The notes: generated by a model from the letters alone, not told the origin. 64,000 bases of DNA from Nocardioides sp. CFH 31398 (GCF_022436705.1 NZ_JAKUHT010000011.1:177755-241754), one strand, 5' to 3'. Shown: positions 10,672-21,303, numbered from the stretch's first letter. Program-made: numbers and translations.

Positions 10672-11943
10672 ATGACCGTCACCGCCTCCCCCGCCACGTC
10701 CTGCTGCGACGAGTACGCCGGCATGTCGCGCCGCGGCCTGATCCGCGGCGCCGCCCTGCTCGGCGCCACCGCGACCTTCGGGTCGGCCGTGGTCACCACG
10801 AGCGCCCGGCCCGCCGCCGCCTCGTGGGGCGCACCGGCCCGCGGCACCCTCGTGCTGCTGTCCCTGCGGGGCGCCGCCGACGGCCTCAACATCGTCGTCC
10901 CGCACGGCGACCCGGCGTACTACGCCGCCCGCCCGCGGATCAACGTCCCCAAGGACACCCTCCTGGAGCGCGACGACTTCTTCGGCCTCCACCCGGGCCT
11001 CAAGGCCCTGCAGCCGATGTGGCGCTCCGGCAAGCTCGCCGCCATCCACGCCACCGGCATGCCCGCGCCGAACCGCTCCCACTTCTTCGCGATGGAGGAG
11101 ATCGAGGACGCGGACCCGGGCTCCTCGGCCCGCACCGGCTGGCTGAACCGGTTCCTCGGCCTCGACTCGAACACCTCCCCGCTGCAGGGCATGCACGTCG
11201 GCGGCGGCGTCCCGCCGACCTCGATGTACGGGCCGCACCAGGTGATGTCCGCCCGCGCCGCCAGCGCCGTCAAGCTCGCCGGCGACGACCAGTACGCCGT
11301 CAACGACGGCCGCCGCCGCTCGCTGCAGAAGCTGTGGAACCGCGACATGTCGCTGCTCGGCCGCAACGTCCGCTCCAGCTTCGCCGCCATCGACGCCTTC
11401 GAGCCCGTGCTCGGCGTCGCCGAGGGCCCGCGCAACGGCGCGACCTACCCGCGCAGCGACCTCGGCACCGCGCTCGGCGAGGTCGCCCGCATCCTGCGCG
11501 GCAACGTCGGCGTCGAGGCCGTGACCGTCGACCAGGGCGACTGGGACATGCACACCGACATGGGCAACATGTCCTGGGGCCGCATGAAGGCGAACGTCAC
11601 CGAGCTCGGCGACGCGATCGCCGCCTTCTTCACCGACCTCGGACCGCTCGCCGACAACGTCACCCTCGTGACCCTCAGCGAGTTCGGCCGCCGGGTGAAG
11701 GAGAACTCGTCGTGGGGCACCGACCACGGCTACGGCAACGTCATGTTCGTGGCGGGCGCCGGGGTCAAGGGCGGGAAGTACTACGGGCGCTGGCCGGGCC
11801 TGCAGAACTCCCTGGACGCCGACCTCACCGTCACCACCGACTACCGCAGCGTCCTGTCCGAGGTGCTGCGCCGCCGCTTCGACACCTCCACCTCGGCGGT
11901 GTTCCCCGGCTTCCAGCCCGAGGATGTCGGCTTCATGGCCTGA
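10672..11943 (+). CDS. Tat-exported DUF1501 (sulfatase-like fold) protein
   Basis: The 423-residue product has a twin-arginine motif SRRGLIR at 19-25 after a CCDEY segment, and probable cleavage after AAA near residue 50. DUF1501 is related to the alkaline phosphatase/sulfatase superfamily; visible motifs include LLSLRGAADGLNIVVPHGDP at the front, HATGMPAPNRSHFFAMEEIE and, near the end, TLVTLSEFGRRVKENSSWGT then DHGYGNVMFVAGAGVKGG. No catalytic activity is established for the DUF1800/DUF1501 pair. It follows the DUF1800 gene by 94 bases and is probably co-transcribed. Both mature proteins should fold in the cytoplasm before export. Confidence 0.88.
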   Translation: MTVTASPATSCCDEYAGMSRRGLIRGAALLGATATFGSAVVTTSARPAAASWGAPARGTLVLLSLRGAADGLNIVVPHGDPAYYAARPRINVPKDTLLERDDFFGLHPGLKALQPMWRSGKLAAIHATGMPAPNRSHFFAMEEIEDADPGSSARTGWLNRFLGLDSNTSPLQGMHVGGGVPPTSMYGPHQVMSARAASAVKLAGDDQYAVNDGRRRSLQKLWNRDMSLLGRNVRSSFAAIDAFEPVLGVAEGPRNGATYPRSDLGTALGEVARILRGNVGVEAVTVDQGDWDMHTDMGNMSWGRMKANVTELGDAIAAFFTDLGPLADNVTLVTLSEFGRRVKENSSWGTDHGYGNVMFVAGAGVKGGKYYGRWPGLQNSLDADLTVTTDYRSVLSEVLRRRFDTSTSAVFPGFQPEDVGFMA

Positions 11944-11971
11944 CGCCGCGGATCGCCGTACGGTCGGCGGC

Positions 11972-12946
11972 GTGAGCGAGCCCATGCCGCCGGGGGCCCG
12001 GCTCGTCGCGCGCGCCTTCCGGACCGTGCCCGCGCTCCGGGCCGCCCGGCTGGACGACGCCCGCCTGGCCCGGCTGCGGGCACGGCCGCTGCCGGAGTCC
12101 GGCGCCGTCGCCGCCCTGGCCGGTCTCGTGGTCGGCCGCGTGCCCGCGGGCGTCGTGGTCACCACCGACCACCACGGGGCGCTGCCGCTGCGGCTCTACA
12201 CCCCCGCCGGCACCTCGCCGCGCCGAGCCCTCGTGCTGGCGCTGCACGGCGGCGGTTTCGTCCTCGGCAGCGCCCGTCAGCAGGACTGGCTGCACGGCCG
12301 GGTGGCCCGCGACCTCGACGCGGTCGTCGTCGCCCCCGACTACCGCCTCGCCCCAGAGCACCCCTTCCCCGCCGCCGTCGACGACGCCTGGGACGCCCTC
12401 GGGTGGGCGGTCGGGCACGCCGCCGCGCTCGGTGCCGACGCGGCTCGCACCTGCCTGCTCGGCGAGAGCGCCGGCGGCACGCTCGCGGCCGTCACGGCCC
12501 GCCGTGCCGTCGACGAGGGGCTGCCCGGTGGGGCTCGCGTCGTCCACCAGTCGCTGCTCTACCCGCCCGTCGACCTCACCGAGGCGCTCGCCCGCACCGC
12601 GTCGTACGCCGAGCACCACGCCGCCGCGATCGGCTCCGCCGCCGCGCTGCGGTGGTTCCGCGACGCCTACCTCGGGCCCCGGGGCGACGCGGCCGACCCG
12701 CGGTGCTCCCCCGCCCTGGCCGAGGCCCGGGGACTGCCCCCGACGTGCGTCGTGCTCGCCGGGCACGACCCGCTGCGCGACGCCGCCGCGGCGTACGCCG
12801 ACGCGCTGGCCGCGGCCGGCACGGTGGTGGAGGTCGTCGACGCCCCGGGCATGCCGCACGGGTTCCTGGGCTTCCCCCGCCTCGCCCGCGACGCCGCGGG
12901 GGTCGTGGACGCCGTCGTCGCCGACGCGGCGCGGGCCACCGGCTGA
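11972..12946 (+). CDS. Alpha/beta hydrolase, hormone-sensitive-lipase family
   Basis: A 324-residue esterase-like enzyme with the HSL signature: oxyanion motif HGGGF at 92-96, DYRLAPEHPFPAA at about 123-135, nucleophile elbow GESAGG with Ser166, an acidic residue in GHDPLRD, and the histidine in MPHGFLGF. It probably hydrolyses short acyl esters; the substrate is unknown. The GTG at 11972 follows TACGGT and seven bases, suggesting its own leaderless transcript even though it starts only 28 bases after the DUF1501 gene. It converges on the lipoprotein gene with a 20-base gap. Confidence 0.9.
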   Translation: MSEPMPPGARLVARAFRTVPALRAARLDDARLARLRARPLPESGAVAALAGLVVGRVPAGVVVTTDHHGALPLRLYTPAGTSPRRALVLALHGGGFVLGSARQQDWLHGRVARDLDAVVVAPDYRLAPEHPFPAAVDDAWDALGWAVGHAAALGADAARTCLLGESAGGTLAAVTARRAVDEGLPGGARVVHQSLLYPPVDLTEALARTASYAEHHAAAIGSAAALRWFRDAYLGPRGDAADPRCSPALAEARGLPPTCVVLAGHDPLRDAAAAYADALAAAGTVVEVVDAPGMPHGFLGFPRLARDAAGVVDAVVADAARATG

Positions 12947-12966
12947 GGGCTCCCCCTCCGGGCGCG

Positions 12967-13500
12967 TCAGGACGGCAGCTGCGGCAGCTCCAGGTCGCAC
13001 TCGTCGCGGGCGTGGGCCGAGATGTTCTCGTTGGCCTCCTGGAACTCGGCCGTGTTGAGCGCCTGGAGCTCCCGGCCCACCTCCTGCACGTCCTGCTCGC
13101 TGACGCCCTCGGGCAGCTCGCCGTCGGGACCGATCTGGGCGAGGTCGCCGTACGTCAGGCCCGCCTCGTCGAGCACCTGCTCACGCTGGTCGAGGTTCTC
13201 GTCGACGACCGCCCAGTCGTCGGCCACCTCGTCGGGCGCCGAGTCGGCGAGGCCACGGGTCGCCTCGACGGAGTCCTCGAGCGCCTGCGGGTCGGGTGTC
13301 GACTCGCCGTCCCCGGCGAGCTCGTCACCCTGCTCCTGCGCGGCCTGGAGGTCCTCGCAGTAGCTCTCGGTGTCGTTGCCCCCGAAGGCGCCGCTGATCG
13401 CGCCGCACCCGCTCAGCAGCCCGGCCGAGAGCACGACGGCGACGACGGCGGACGCCGTCCTGGAGGTCGGGGTGGTCGACCGGGCGGTCGTGCGTGACAT
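12967..13500 (-). CDS. Putative lipoprotein, function unknown
   Basis: The 177-residue product has a basic N-terminus, a hydrophobic segment at about 16-30 and a lipobox GLLSGC with the lipidated cysteine at residue 32, so it should be anchored on the outer face of the membrane. The mature part is acidic and helical, with YCEDLQAAQEQGDEL and a second cysteine in ARDECDLELPQLP; the two mature cysteines may form a disulfide. AGGAG lies five bases upstream of the ATG. I do not recognise the family. Confidence 0.78.
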   Translation of the reverse strand: MSRTTARSTTPTSRTASAVVAVVLSAGLLSGCGAISGAFGGNDTESYCEDLQAAQEQGDELAGDGESTPDPQALEDSVEATRGLADSAPDEVADDWAVVDENLDQREQVLDEAGLTYGDLAQIGPDGELPEGVSEQDVQEVGRELQALNTAEFQEANENISAHARDECDLELPQLPS

Positions 13501-13539
13501 CGGGTCTCCTCGTCTCGGGCGCCTGCCAGGATGCCGCAC

Positions 13540-13568
13540 CCCGGGGTCCGGTGCGGGCGGACCCCGGG
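13540..13568 (-). terminator. Strong GC hairpin between two minus-strand genes
   Basis: Arms CCCGGGGTCCG (13540-13550) and CGGACCCCGGG (13558-13568) are perfectly complementary over 11 bases around a 7-base loop. The hairpin lies downstream of the 13637-14056 gene and upstream of the lipoprotein gene. There is no T-tract, as is common for actinobacterial hairpin terminators, so it could act either as a terminator or as an mRNA stabiliser. Confidence 0.45.
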
Positions 13569-13636
13569 CCCCGGCCTCCTGCCCGCTCGGGGCGGTGGCC
13601 ACACCCGGGCCTGCGCGGGACCGGGGGCGGACGTGC

Positions 13637-14056
13637 TCAGAGGTGGTCGGGCACGACGATGGCGTCGGGGTCCTGGCGGATCGGCATGGCCTCGACGGCC
13701 ACGCGCCCGAGGCGGACGACGACCGCGACGGCGCCGCGGCGCTTGCGCTCGCTCAGCGAGTCCCACGAGCCGGGTGAGCGCTGCTCGGCCGCGGAGCGCT
13801 GCGCCTCGGTGGCGGCCGTCTCCCACTCCTCGGTGGTGAACTGCGGGCTCGCCCCCACCGTGGGCCGGTCGGGCAGCGCGACGAGCACCGGCAGCACCAG
13901 CTCGCCCGCGGCGGCGAGCTTCTCGTAGCGCTGCATCGGCGTCAGCCGCTCCCACCGCTCCTCGACACTGCCGCGGGCGAAGGGCTTCGTCGCGACCATC
14001 AGCTGCTGGGCGACCGCCTTGACCCCGACGGTCATCTCCCTCTCGGTGAAGCGCAT
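13637..14056 (-). CDS. Conserved-looking protein of unknown function (139 aa)
   Basis: I do not recognise this protein. It is soluble and has no signal peptide. Visible features are ERWERLTPMQRYEKLAAAG, a short hydrophobic stretch LVLPVLVALPDRPTV, and an Arg/Glu-rich segment SWDSLSERKRRGAVAVVVRL before a charged C-terminus. Codon use matches the neighbours, so the gene looks native. It is divergent from the DUF849 gene, with only 32 bases between the two start codons, so their promoters must overlap. Confidence 0.65.
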   Translation of the reverse strand: MRFTEREMTVGVKAVAQQLMVATKPFARGSVEERWERLTPMQRYEKLAAAGELVLPVLVALPDRPTVGASPQFTTEEWETAATEAQRSAAEQRSPGSWDSLSERKRRGAVAVVVRLGRVAVEAMPIRQDPDAIVVPDHL

Positions 14057-14088
14057 GGGACCAGTCTCGCCGGACTACGGTGTCGCGG

Positions 14089-14985
14089 GTGAGCCGCCCC
14101 GTGGTCCTCGAGGTCGCCCTCAACGGCGCGACGCCCCGCTCCGCCAACCCGCACGTGCCGCGGACGCCGTCCGAGGTCACCGCCGCGACGCTCGACGCCA
14201 TCGGCCACGGCGCCGCGATCGTGCACCACCACACCGACGACACGATGTTCACCGAGACCGGCGTGCACGACGTCGCGCCGTACGTCGAGGCCTGGACGCC
14301 GGTCGTCGAGCGGCACCCCGACGCGCTGCTCTACCCGACCATGGCCGCCGGGGCGCGCGGCATCGCCGTCGAGGACCGCTGGGCGCACGTCGAGGAGCTC
14401 GCCCGCCGGGGCCTCGGCGGGCTGACCCTCGTCGACCCCGGCTCGGTCAACGTGGGCCTGACCGAGGACGGCGAGGTGCCGGACGCGGCGGCGCCGGGGC
14501 CGTACCAGAACTCCTACGCCGACCTGGCCCACATGTTCCGTCGTACCGGCGAGCTCGGCGCGGCGCCGAGCATCTCGATCTTCGAGCCGGGCTTCCTGCG
14601 CACCACCCTGGCCTGGCACCGCGCGGGGCGCGTGCCGGACGGGGCGATCGTGAAGCTGTACTTCGGCGGCGACCTCGCCTTCGGGCTGCCGCCCACGCGC
14701 ACCGGCCTAGACGCCTACCTCGAGCTGCTCGAGCCGTCGGGCCTGCCGTGGTCGGTGGCCGTGCTGGGCGGGGACGTCGTCGCCTGCGGCCTGGCGGCGT
14801 ACGCGCTGGAGCGCGGCGGCCACCTGCGTGTCGGGCTGGAGGACCACGCCGGCCCGCGGACGCCGTCCAACGCCGAGCTGCTGGCGGAGGCCGTCGCGCT
14901 GGTCGAGTCGGTCGGCGACCACCCCGCCTCGCTCACCGAGGCGCGGACGCTGCTCGGCATCGGTCCGGCGCCCACGGCAGGATGA
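14089..14985 (+). CDS. DUF849 family beta-keto acid cleavage enzyme (BKACE)
   Basis: DUF849 enzymes use a metal ion and acetyl-CoA to cleave beta-keto acids; the founding member is the lysine-fermentation enzyme Kce. The 298-residue product has the family pattern: an N-terminal LEVALNGA strand, HHHTDD for metal and substrate binding, and YFGGDLAFGLPP in the barrel. Substrate specificity varies and cannot be read from sequence. I chose the GTG at 14089 rather than the GTG nine bases upstream because TACGGT (14076-14081) followed by seven bases marks a leaderless start. A DUF1330 gene follows after four bases. Confidence 0.88.
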   Translation: MSRPVVLEVALNGATPRSANPHVPRTPSEVTAATLDAIGHGAAIVHHHTDDTMFTETGVHDVAPYVEAWTPVVERHPDALLYPTMAAGARGIAVEDRWAHVEELARRGLGGLTLVDPGSVNVGLTEDGEVPDAAAPGPYQNSYADLAHMFRRTGELGAAPSISIFEPGFLRTTLAWHRAGRVPDGAIVKLYFGGDLAFGLPPTRTGLDAYLELLEPSGLPWSVAVLGGDVVACGLAAYALERGGHLRVGLEDHAGPRTPSNAELLAEAVALVESVGDHPASLTEARTLLGIGPAPTAG

Positions 14986-14989
14986 GGCC

Positions 14990-15280
14990 ATGACCGCCTA
15001 CTGGATCGCCATGTACCGCGACGTCACCGACCCCGACAAGGTCGCGGCGTACGCCGAGCTCGCCGGACCCGCCCTCAAGGCGGCGGGCGGCCGCTTCGTG
15101 GTCCGCGGCACCCCCGAGCAGGTCTACGAGGCCGGCCAGGAGCTGCGCACCGTCGTCATCGAGTTCGACTCCGTGGAGGCCGCCGTCGCGGCGCACGACT
15201 CCGCGGAGTACGCCGCCGCGCTCGACGCCCTCGACGGCGGCGCCGTCCGCGACATGCGCATCGTCCCCGCCGCGGAGTAG
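14990..15280 (+). CDS. DUF1330 small ferredoxin-like-fold protein
   Basis: A 96-residue protein with the DUF1330 pattern: an N-terminal YWIAMYRDVTDPDKVAAY, RFVVRGTP in the middle, VVIEFDSVEAAVAAHDS and a closing RDMRIVP strand. The fold is of the dimeric alpha-beta barrel type; no catalytic role is proven. The start lies four bases after the DUF849 stop with GGATGAGG in front, so the two should be expressed together. This suggests, without proving, a role next to the keto-acid cleavage reaction. Confidence 0.85.
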   Translation: MTAYWIAMYRDVTDPDKVAAYAELAGPALKAAGGRFVVRGTPEQVYEAGQELRTVVIEFDSVEAAVAAHDSAEYAAALDALDGGAVRDMRIVPAAE

Positions 15281-15293
15281 CCCCTGACGCCCT

Positions 15294-15334
15294 AGTGACC
15301 GATCGGTGTCGCTGAGCGACACCGATCGGTCACT
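15294..15334. terminator. Perfect 20-base inverted repeat between convergent genes
   Basis: Two arms of 20 bases (15294-15313 and 15315-15334) are exact reverse complements around a single central base. It lies between the DUF1330 stop and the selO stop and overlaps the first base of the selO stop codon, so it is placed to end transcripts from both sides. There is no T-tract. The inner ACCGATCGGT sequences also resemble TetR-type half operators, but the position between two gene ends favours a terminator. Confidence 0.6.
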
Positions 15335-16818
15335 CAGGTCCCGCAGTACGTCGTGTACGCGCCGAAGCCCTCCGGCGCCGGGCGGCGGTAGCGCTCGTCG
15401 ACCCCGGTCTCGTCGTACGGCTGGGTGACGGCGGCGAGCAGGGCGTGCAGCGGGTCGAGGTCACCCGCGGTCGCCGCGTCGAGGGCCTCCTCGACGAGGT
15501 GGTTGCGGGGCACATGGACGGGGTTGACCCGGTCCATCGCGTCGGCGTCGGGGCCGAGCGCGCGCCACTGCTCGACCCAGGCGTCGAAGCCCTCGAGGTC
15601 GAGCACCCGGTCGCGGGCGGGCCCGGCGTCGCCGCGGGCGGCGGCGGCCAGGTCGCGCCAGAAGCCGGTGTGGTCCACCGGGGTGGCCTGCATGATCTCC
15701 ACGAGCCGCTCGCCCAACGGGGCGACGACCTCGTCGGTGGCCGCCTCGACGCCCGCCAGCCCCAGCTTGCGACGGAGCTCGTCGGTCCACGCGGCGGCGT
15801 ACGACGGCGCGAAGCCCTGCAGCGAGGCGGTGGCCGTCTCCACGGCCCGGTCGGTGTCGGCGTCGACGAGCGGCAGCAGCCCCTCGGCGAGGCGGGCGAG
15901 GTTCCAGGCGGTGACGCCGGGCTGGTTGCCGAAGGCGTAGCGGCCGCCGTGGTCGATCGAGCTGAAGACGGTGGCGGGGTCCTCGGCGTCGAGAAAGGCG
16001 CACGGGCCGTAGTCGATCGTCTCCCCCGAGATGGTCACGTTGTCGGTGTTCATCACGCCGTGCACGAAGCCGACGCCCATCCACTGCGCCACCAGCCGCG
16101 CCTGGGCGTCGCGGACGGCCTCGAACAGGGCGACGTACGGCGCCCCGTCCGGCCCCGCGTCGGCGGCGGCCGGGTGGTGGCGGGCGATGGCGTGGTCGGC
16201 GAGCCGGCGCAGCAGGTCGGCGTCGTCGGTGGTCCGGGCGAGCTGGAACGTGCCGACCCGGAGGTGGCTGCTCGCGACCCGGACCAGCAGCGCGCCGGGG
16301 AACGCCCCGCCGTCGCGGGCGACGTCGCGGCCGGTCGTCACCACGGCCAGCGACCGTGTCGTGGGGACGCCGAGCGCGTGCATCGCCTCGGACACCACGT
16401 ACTCGCGCAGCATCGGCGCCAGGACGGCGAGCCCGTCACCGCCGCGGGCGAACGGCGTCCGGCCCGACCCCTTGAGGTGGACGTCGCGCAGCCGGCCCCC
16501 GGCGTCGCGCAGCTCGCCGAGCAGCAGCGCCCGGCCGTCGCCCAGCAGCGGGGAGAACCCACCGAACTGGTGCCCGGCGTACGCCATCGCGACCGGCGTC
16601 GCGCCGTCCGGCACCTGGGCGCCGACGAGGAAGGCGAGGCCGTCGGGGCTGCGCAGCCAGTCGGCGTCCAGACCGAGCTCCGCCGCCAGCGGCTCGTTGA
16701 GGACGACGAGCGACGGGTCGGGCGCGGGCGCCGCCTGCCACGGCTTCGCCAGCTCGGGCAGCAGGTCGGCGTAGACGTGCTCGAGGGCGGGGGCGTCCTG
16801 CGTGACGGTGCCGGTCAT
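15334..16818 (-). CDS. selO: Protein adenylyltransferase SelO (UPF0061/YdiU)
   Basis: SelO is a pseudokinase-fold enzyme that transfers AMP to protein hydroxyl groups and is linked to redox stress. The 494-residue product shows [19 protein letters not shown], the ATP loop [14 protein letters not shown], and the metal-binding [18 protein letters not shown] segment. The C-terminus is YCGT then TGA, so a plain cysteine stands near the end, as usual for bacterial members. AGGAGG lies just before the ATG at 16818, which fixes the start. Substrate proteins are unknown. Confidence 0.95.
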   Translation of the reverse strand: MTGTVTQDAPALEHVYADLLPELAKPWQAAPAPDPSLVVLNEPLAAELGLDADWLRSPDGLAFLVGAQVPDGATPVAMAYAGHQFGGFSPLLGDGRALLLGELRDAGGRLRDVHLKGSGRTPFARGGDGLAVLAPMLREYVVSEAMHALGVPTTRSLAVVTTGRDVARDGGAFPGALLVRVASSHLRVGTFQLARTTDDADLLRRLADHAIARHHPAAADAGPDGAPYVALFEAVRDAQARLVAQWMGVGFVHGVMNTDNVTISGETIDYGPCAFLDAEDPATVFSSIDHGGRYAFGNQPGVTAWNLARLAEGLLPLVDADTDRAVETATASLQGFAPSYAAAWTDELRRKLGLAGVEAATDEVVAPLGERLVEIMQATPVDHTGFWRDLAAAARGDAGPARDRVLDLEGFDAWVEQWRALGPDADAMDRVNPVHVPRNHLVEEALDAATAGDLDPLHALLAAVTQPYDETGVDERYRRPAPEGFGAYTTYCGT

Positions 16819-16922
16819 CGGCGTCCTCCTGTCGGGTGGTGCGGGGTGGGTGGTGGGCCGGCGCCTGCGGCTCACCACGCCAGGCGGGTGGCCGCCGGAG
16901 GGCGGCGAACGGGATCCGAGCC

Positions 16923-17759
16923 TCAGGCGGACGCCGCGGCGTCGCCGCCGTGCGCCTGGAGGGCGACGGGCTGCCACGCGCGCCAGGTCTCCAGGCGCGA
17001 CTCGTAGTCCTTCGTGGCGATGTCGAGGGGCACGCGGCCGAAGAAGACGCGCAGCGGCGGCTGCTCGGCGTCGACGACCGCGAGGATCGCCGCGCGGGTC
17101 GCCCGCGGGTCACCCGGGTCGTTGGCGGTGGGGCGCTTCGACGCGGCCTCACGGACGTCGGCGTAGGCGGCGATCTCCTCGCTGCGCGTCGCCGACGGGC
17201 CGGACCAGTCGGTGGAGAAACCACCCGGCTCGACCAGCGTGACGTGGATGCCGAACCCGGCGACCTCCTGCGCGAGGGACTGCGACAGACCCTCCAGCGC
17301 CCACTTCGACGCATGGTAGGCGCCGACGGTCGGGAACGCGCTGATCCCGCCGATGCTCGAGACCTGGACGACGTGGCCGGAGCCCTGCTCGCGCAGGATC
17401 GGCAGCGCCGCCTGGGTCACCCAGGTCGCGCCGAACAGGTTGGTCTCGATCTGGGCGCGGAACTCGTCCTCGGTCAGCTCCTCGACCATCCCGAAGTGGC
17501 CGTAGCCGGCGTTGTTGACGACGACGTCGAGGCGGCCGAAGTGCTCGGCGGCCCTCTGGACCGCGGCGAGGTCGGCGGCGCGGTCGGTGACGTCCAGCTG
17601 CAGCGGCAGGACGGCGTCGCCGTACGTCTCCACGAGGGCGTCCAGGGTCTCCGGTCGCCGGGCGGTGGCGGCCACGCGGTCGCCGCGCTCGAGCGCGGCC
17701 TCCGTCCACTCGCGCCCGAAGCCCTTCGACGCACCGGTGATGAACCAGACCTTACTCAT
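16923..17759 (-). CDS. Short-chain dehydrogenase/reductase
   Basis: A classical SDR of 278 residues: cofactor loop TGASKGFG at 8-15, NNAG at 82-85, catalytic Ser near 135, Tyr148 and Lys152 in YHASK, and [10 protein letters not shown] after it. Arg34 and Arg35 after the second strand suggest NADP(H). Substrate unknown. The gene lies between the allantoin operon and selO on the same strand, with gaps of 73 and 104 bases, so co-transcription is possible but not obvious. Confidence 0.9.
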   Translation of the reverse strand: MSKVWFITGASKGFGREWTEAALERGDRVAATARRPETLDALVETYGDAVLPLQLDVTDRAADLAAVQRAAEHFGRLDVVVNNAGYGHFGMVEELTEDEFRAQIETNLFGATWVTQAALPILREQGSGHVVQVSSIGGISAFPTVGAYHASKWALEGLSQSLAQEVAGFGIHVTLVEPGGFSTDWSGPSATRSEEIAAYADVREAASKRPTANDPGDPRATRAAILAVVDAEQPPLRVFFGRVPLDIATKDYESRLETWRAWQPVALQAHGGDAAASA

Positions 17760-17832
17760 GACGCTCCTTCGCTGGGGAGTCCGCTGGGATCGCTCTCCTG
17801 TCCCAACACGCCGAGCGGGGGTCCGCTTCCCG

Positions 17833-19181
17833 TCAGCCGACGCGGGTCCCCCGCCGCAGCAGCCGACCCCGGGGCTCGGACCCGTCCTCGACCTCGACAC
17901 CCCTCAGCCAGGTGCGCCGGACGACCCCGTGCAGCGTGCGCCCGTCGTACGGCGTGACCGCGTGGCGGTGCCGCAGGTGCGTGGCGTCGACGGTGAAGGT
18001 CTCCTCGGGGGCGAGGACGACGAGGTCGGCGTCGGCGTCCAGCGCGATCCGGCCCTTGCCGGGCAGGCCGACGCGGTCGGCGGGGGCGGCGCTCATCCAC
18101 CCCACGACCCGGGCGAGGTCGACGCCGCGACGCCGGGCCTCGGTCCAGACCACCGGCAGCATCAGCTGCACGGAGCTGATCCCGCCCCAGGCCGCGCCGA
18201 AGTCGCCGCCGGGCGGCTGCTTGAGCTCCGGGGTGGCGGGCGAGTGGTCGGAGGCGACGTAGGCGAGGGTGCCGTCGAGCAGCGCCTCCCACAGGAGGTC
18301 CGCGTTGGCCGCCTCCCGGATCGGCGGGCAGCACTTGTACGCCGTCGCACCGTCCGGGACGTCCTCCGCGGCCAGCGTCAGGTAGTGCGGGCAGGTCTCG
18401 GCGGTGACGTCCAGGCCCTCCTCCCGCGCCGCCCGCAGCAGCGGCAGCGCCTCGGCCGCCGAGAGGTGGACGACGTGGGTCCGCGCGCCCGTCCGCCGGG
18501 TGGCGTCGAGGAGCCCGGCGATCGCGACGTCCTCCGCGACGGGAGGCCGCGAGGCGAGGAAGTCGCCGTACACCGGCCCCGACGGCGCCGGGGCGCGGTC
18601 GATCTCGCCGGCGTCCTCGGCGTGCACGATCATGAGCGAGCCGAGGCGGGCGACCTCGGTGAGGTGCCCGTCGAGCTCGGTCGGCGGCAGCGCGGGGAAC
18701 TCCTCGACGCCGGAGTCGAGCAGGAAGCACTTCACCCCGACGACGCCCTCGGCGTGCAGCCCGGCGAGGTCGCCGGCGTTGCCGGGCACGGCGCCGCCCC
18801 AGAACGCGACGTCCACGTGCACCTGCGGGCCCGCGGCGTCGCGCTTCACCGCCAGCGCGGCGACGTCGACGGTCGGCGGGACCGCGTTCAGCGGCATGTC
18901 GACGATCGTCGTGACGCCGCCCGCCGCGGCAGCGTGGGTGGCCGTCGCGAAGCCCTCCCAGTGCGTGCGCCCGGGCTCGTTGACGTGCACGTGCGCGTCG
19001 ACGAGCCCGGGGAGCAGGACCTCGTCGTCGGCGAGGTCGACCACGGTGGTCGCCGTCAGCCCGGTGCCGGGCGGCTCGACCGCGACGACGCGTCCCGCGG
19101 CGACGCCCACCTCGGCGGGCTGCTCGCCGTCCGGCAGGACGACCCGCCGTCCACGGACGACGAGGTCGAGCGCGGGGTCCG

Positions 19182-19185
<4 letters not shown>
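17833..19185 (-). CDS. allB: Allantoinase
   Basis: AllB opens the hydantoin ring of allantoin to give allantoate. The 450-residue cyclic amidohydrolase has the metal ligands in order: DAHVHVNEPG (His65, His67), a carboxylated lysine in VGVKCFLLDSG, His in IVHAED and VVHLS, and Asp in ASDHSP. NEPGRTHWEGF is typical of allantoinases rather than dihydropyrimidinases. Its ATG overlaps the allE stop by four bases. AllC, which would convert allantoate to ureidoglycine, is not in the window. Confidence 0.95.
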
Positions 19186-20014
<829 letters not shown>

Positions 20015-20018
<4 letters not shown>

Positions 20019-21262
20019 GGGAGGGCTCCTGTCCGGGCGAGGGCGTCGAGCTGGTCGGGGGTGAGGCCGGTGCGGGCGTCGACCTCGGCGGCGTCGACGG
20101 CGCCGCACCGCAGGGCGCGGACGACGAACCCGCTGAGGGCCTTGGCGGTGGCGGGCTCGTCCATGACGGCGCCCCCGGCCCTCGCCAGGTAGGCCGAGAG
20201 GCGGTCGGTGGCGGCGTCGAAGCCCTCGCGGTACCAGCCGAACGTGGCGAGGTAGCGGGTGGGCAGGTGCCCGGGGTGGAGGTCCCAGCCCTGGTAGACG
20301 CCCCACGACAGCGAGCGGCGGACCAGCCGGTGGTGCAGCGCCCACGCCTCGCGGACCTGGGCGTCGTCCCCGGCGGGCACGACGTTGGTCGAGCCGTCGG
20401 AGAGGTGGACGCCGGTGCCGGCCACGACGAGCTGCATCAGGCCCTTCGCGAGGTCGGCGGCGGGGTGCTCGAGGGACTGGTCCCCGGCGGCGACGCCGAT
20501 CGAGGCGCTGTAGTCGTAGGTGCCGTAGTGCAGGGCACTCACCCGCCCCTCCCCCGCGGTGAGGCAGTCGGCGAGGGGCACCCGGCCGTCTGCGCCGAGG
20601 ACGACGGGGGGCGTCTCGACCTGCACCTCGAAGCGCAGCGTCCGCTCGGCGAGCCCGAGGGAGGCCTCCAGGCGCTCGCAGACCCGGCGGAAGGCCTCGA
20701 CCTGGGCCGCCGTGGACACCTTCGGGAGGGTGATCGCGAGGACGGGCGGGAGCTCGCCGTGCTCCAGGACCGTGGTCAGGAACAGGCCGAGCGTGCGGAT
20801 GCTGCGGCGCCGCAGGGGCGCCTCGAGGCACTTGACCCGCAGCCCGACGCTGCCGGGCAGCATCCCGTGCTCGGCGGCGCGGACGACCTCGCGGGCGGCG
20901 GCGACGACGTCGGCGTCCTCGGTCGCGTCGTCGCGGACCCCGTAACCGTCCTCCAGGTCGATGCGGAGGTCCTCGACCGGGTCGGCGCGGATCTTGGCGG
21001 CGGCGCGGCGGGCCAGCCCGGCGGCGAGGTCGGGGCGGCAGAGCTCACCGGCGAGCCGGTCCCACCCGCCGTGCTCGTCGACGAGCCGGTGGGCACGGTC
21101 GCCCCAGTCGCGGACGAGCCCGGCGTCGAACCGGTCGGCCGGCACGTAGACGGTGTGGACCGGCTGTCGCCGGCCGTCGTCACCCGGGTACCGCTCGGCC
21201 AGCAGCCGGTCGGTGGGCTCGAGCAGGACGTCGAGCGCGTCGAGGTCCGCGGGGCTCAGCAT
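20015..21262 (-). CDS. DUF6986 protein, HpcH/HpaI-aldolase or CitE-like fold
   Basis: A 415-residue protein related to the citrate-lyase beta / malyl-CoA lyase superfamily. DLRIDLEDGYG and RFEVQVETPPVVL hold the acidic residues that bind magnesium and substrate in that fold, and ALHYGTYDYSASIG follows. It heads the allantoin operon and overlaps allE, so the natural hypothesis is a reaction on glyoxylate, a product of ureidoglycolate breakdown; no activity is proven. The ATG at 21262 follows TAGCGT and six bases, giving a leaderless start for the operon. A short GC hairpin (21291-21302) separates it from the glycosylase gene. Confidence 0.8.
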
Positions 21263-21303
21263 GCGGCGACGCTACCGGTCGCCACCCCCACCCCCGAGGG
21301 GGC

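Noticed and set aside
15334..15345. Selenocysteine near the C-terminus of SelO
   Set aside because: The codon is TGC (cysteine) and the TGA after GT is the normal stop; no SECIS-like need is apparent.
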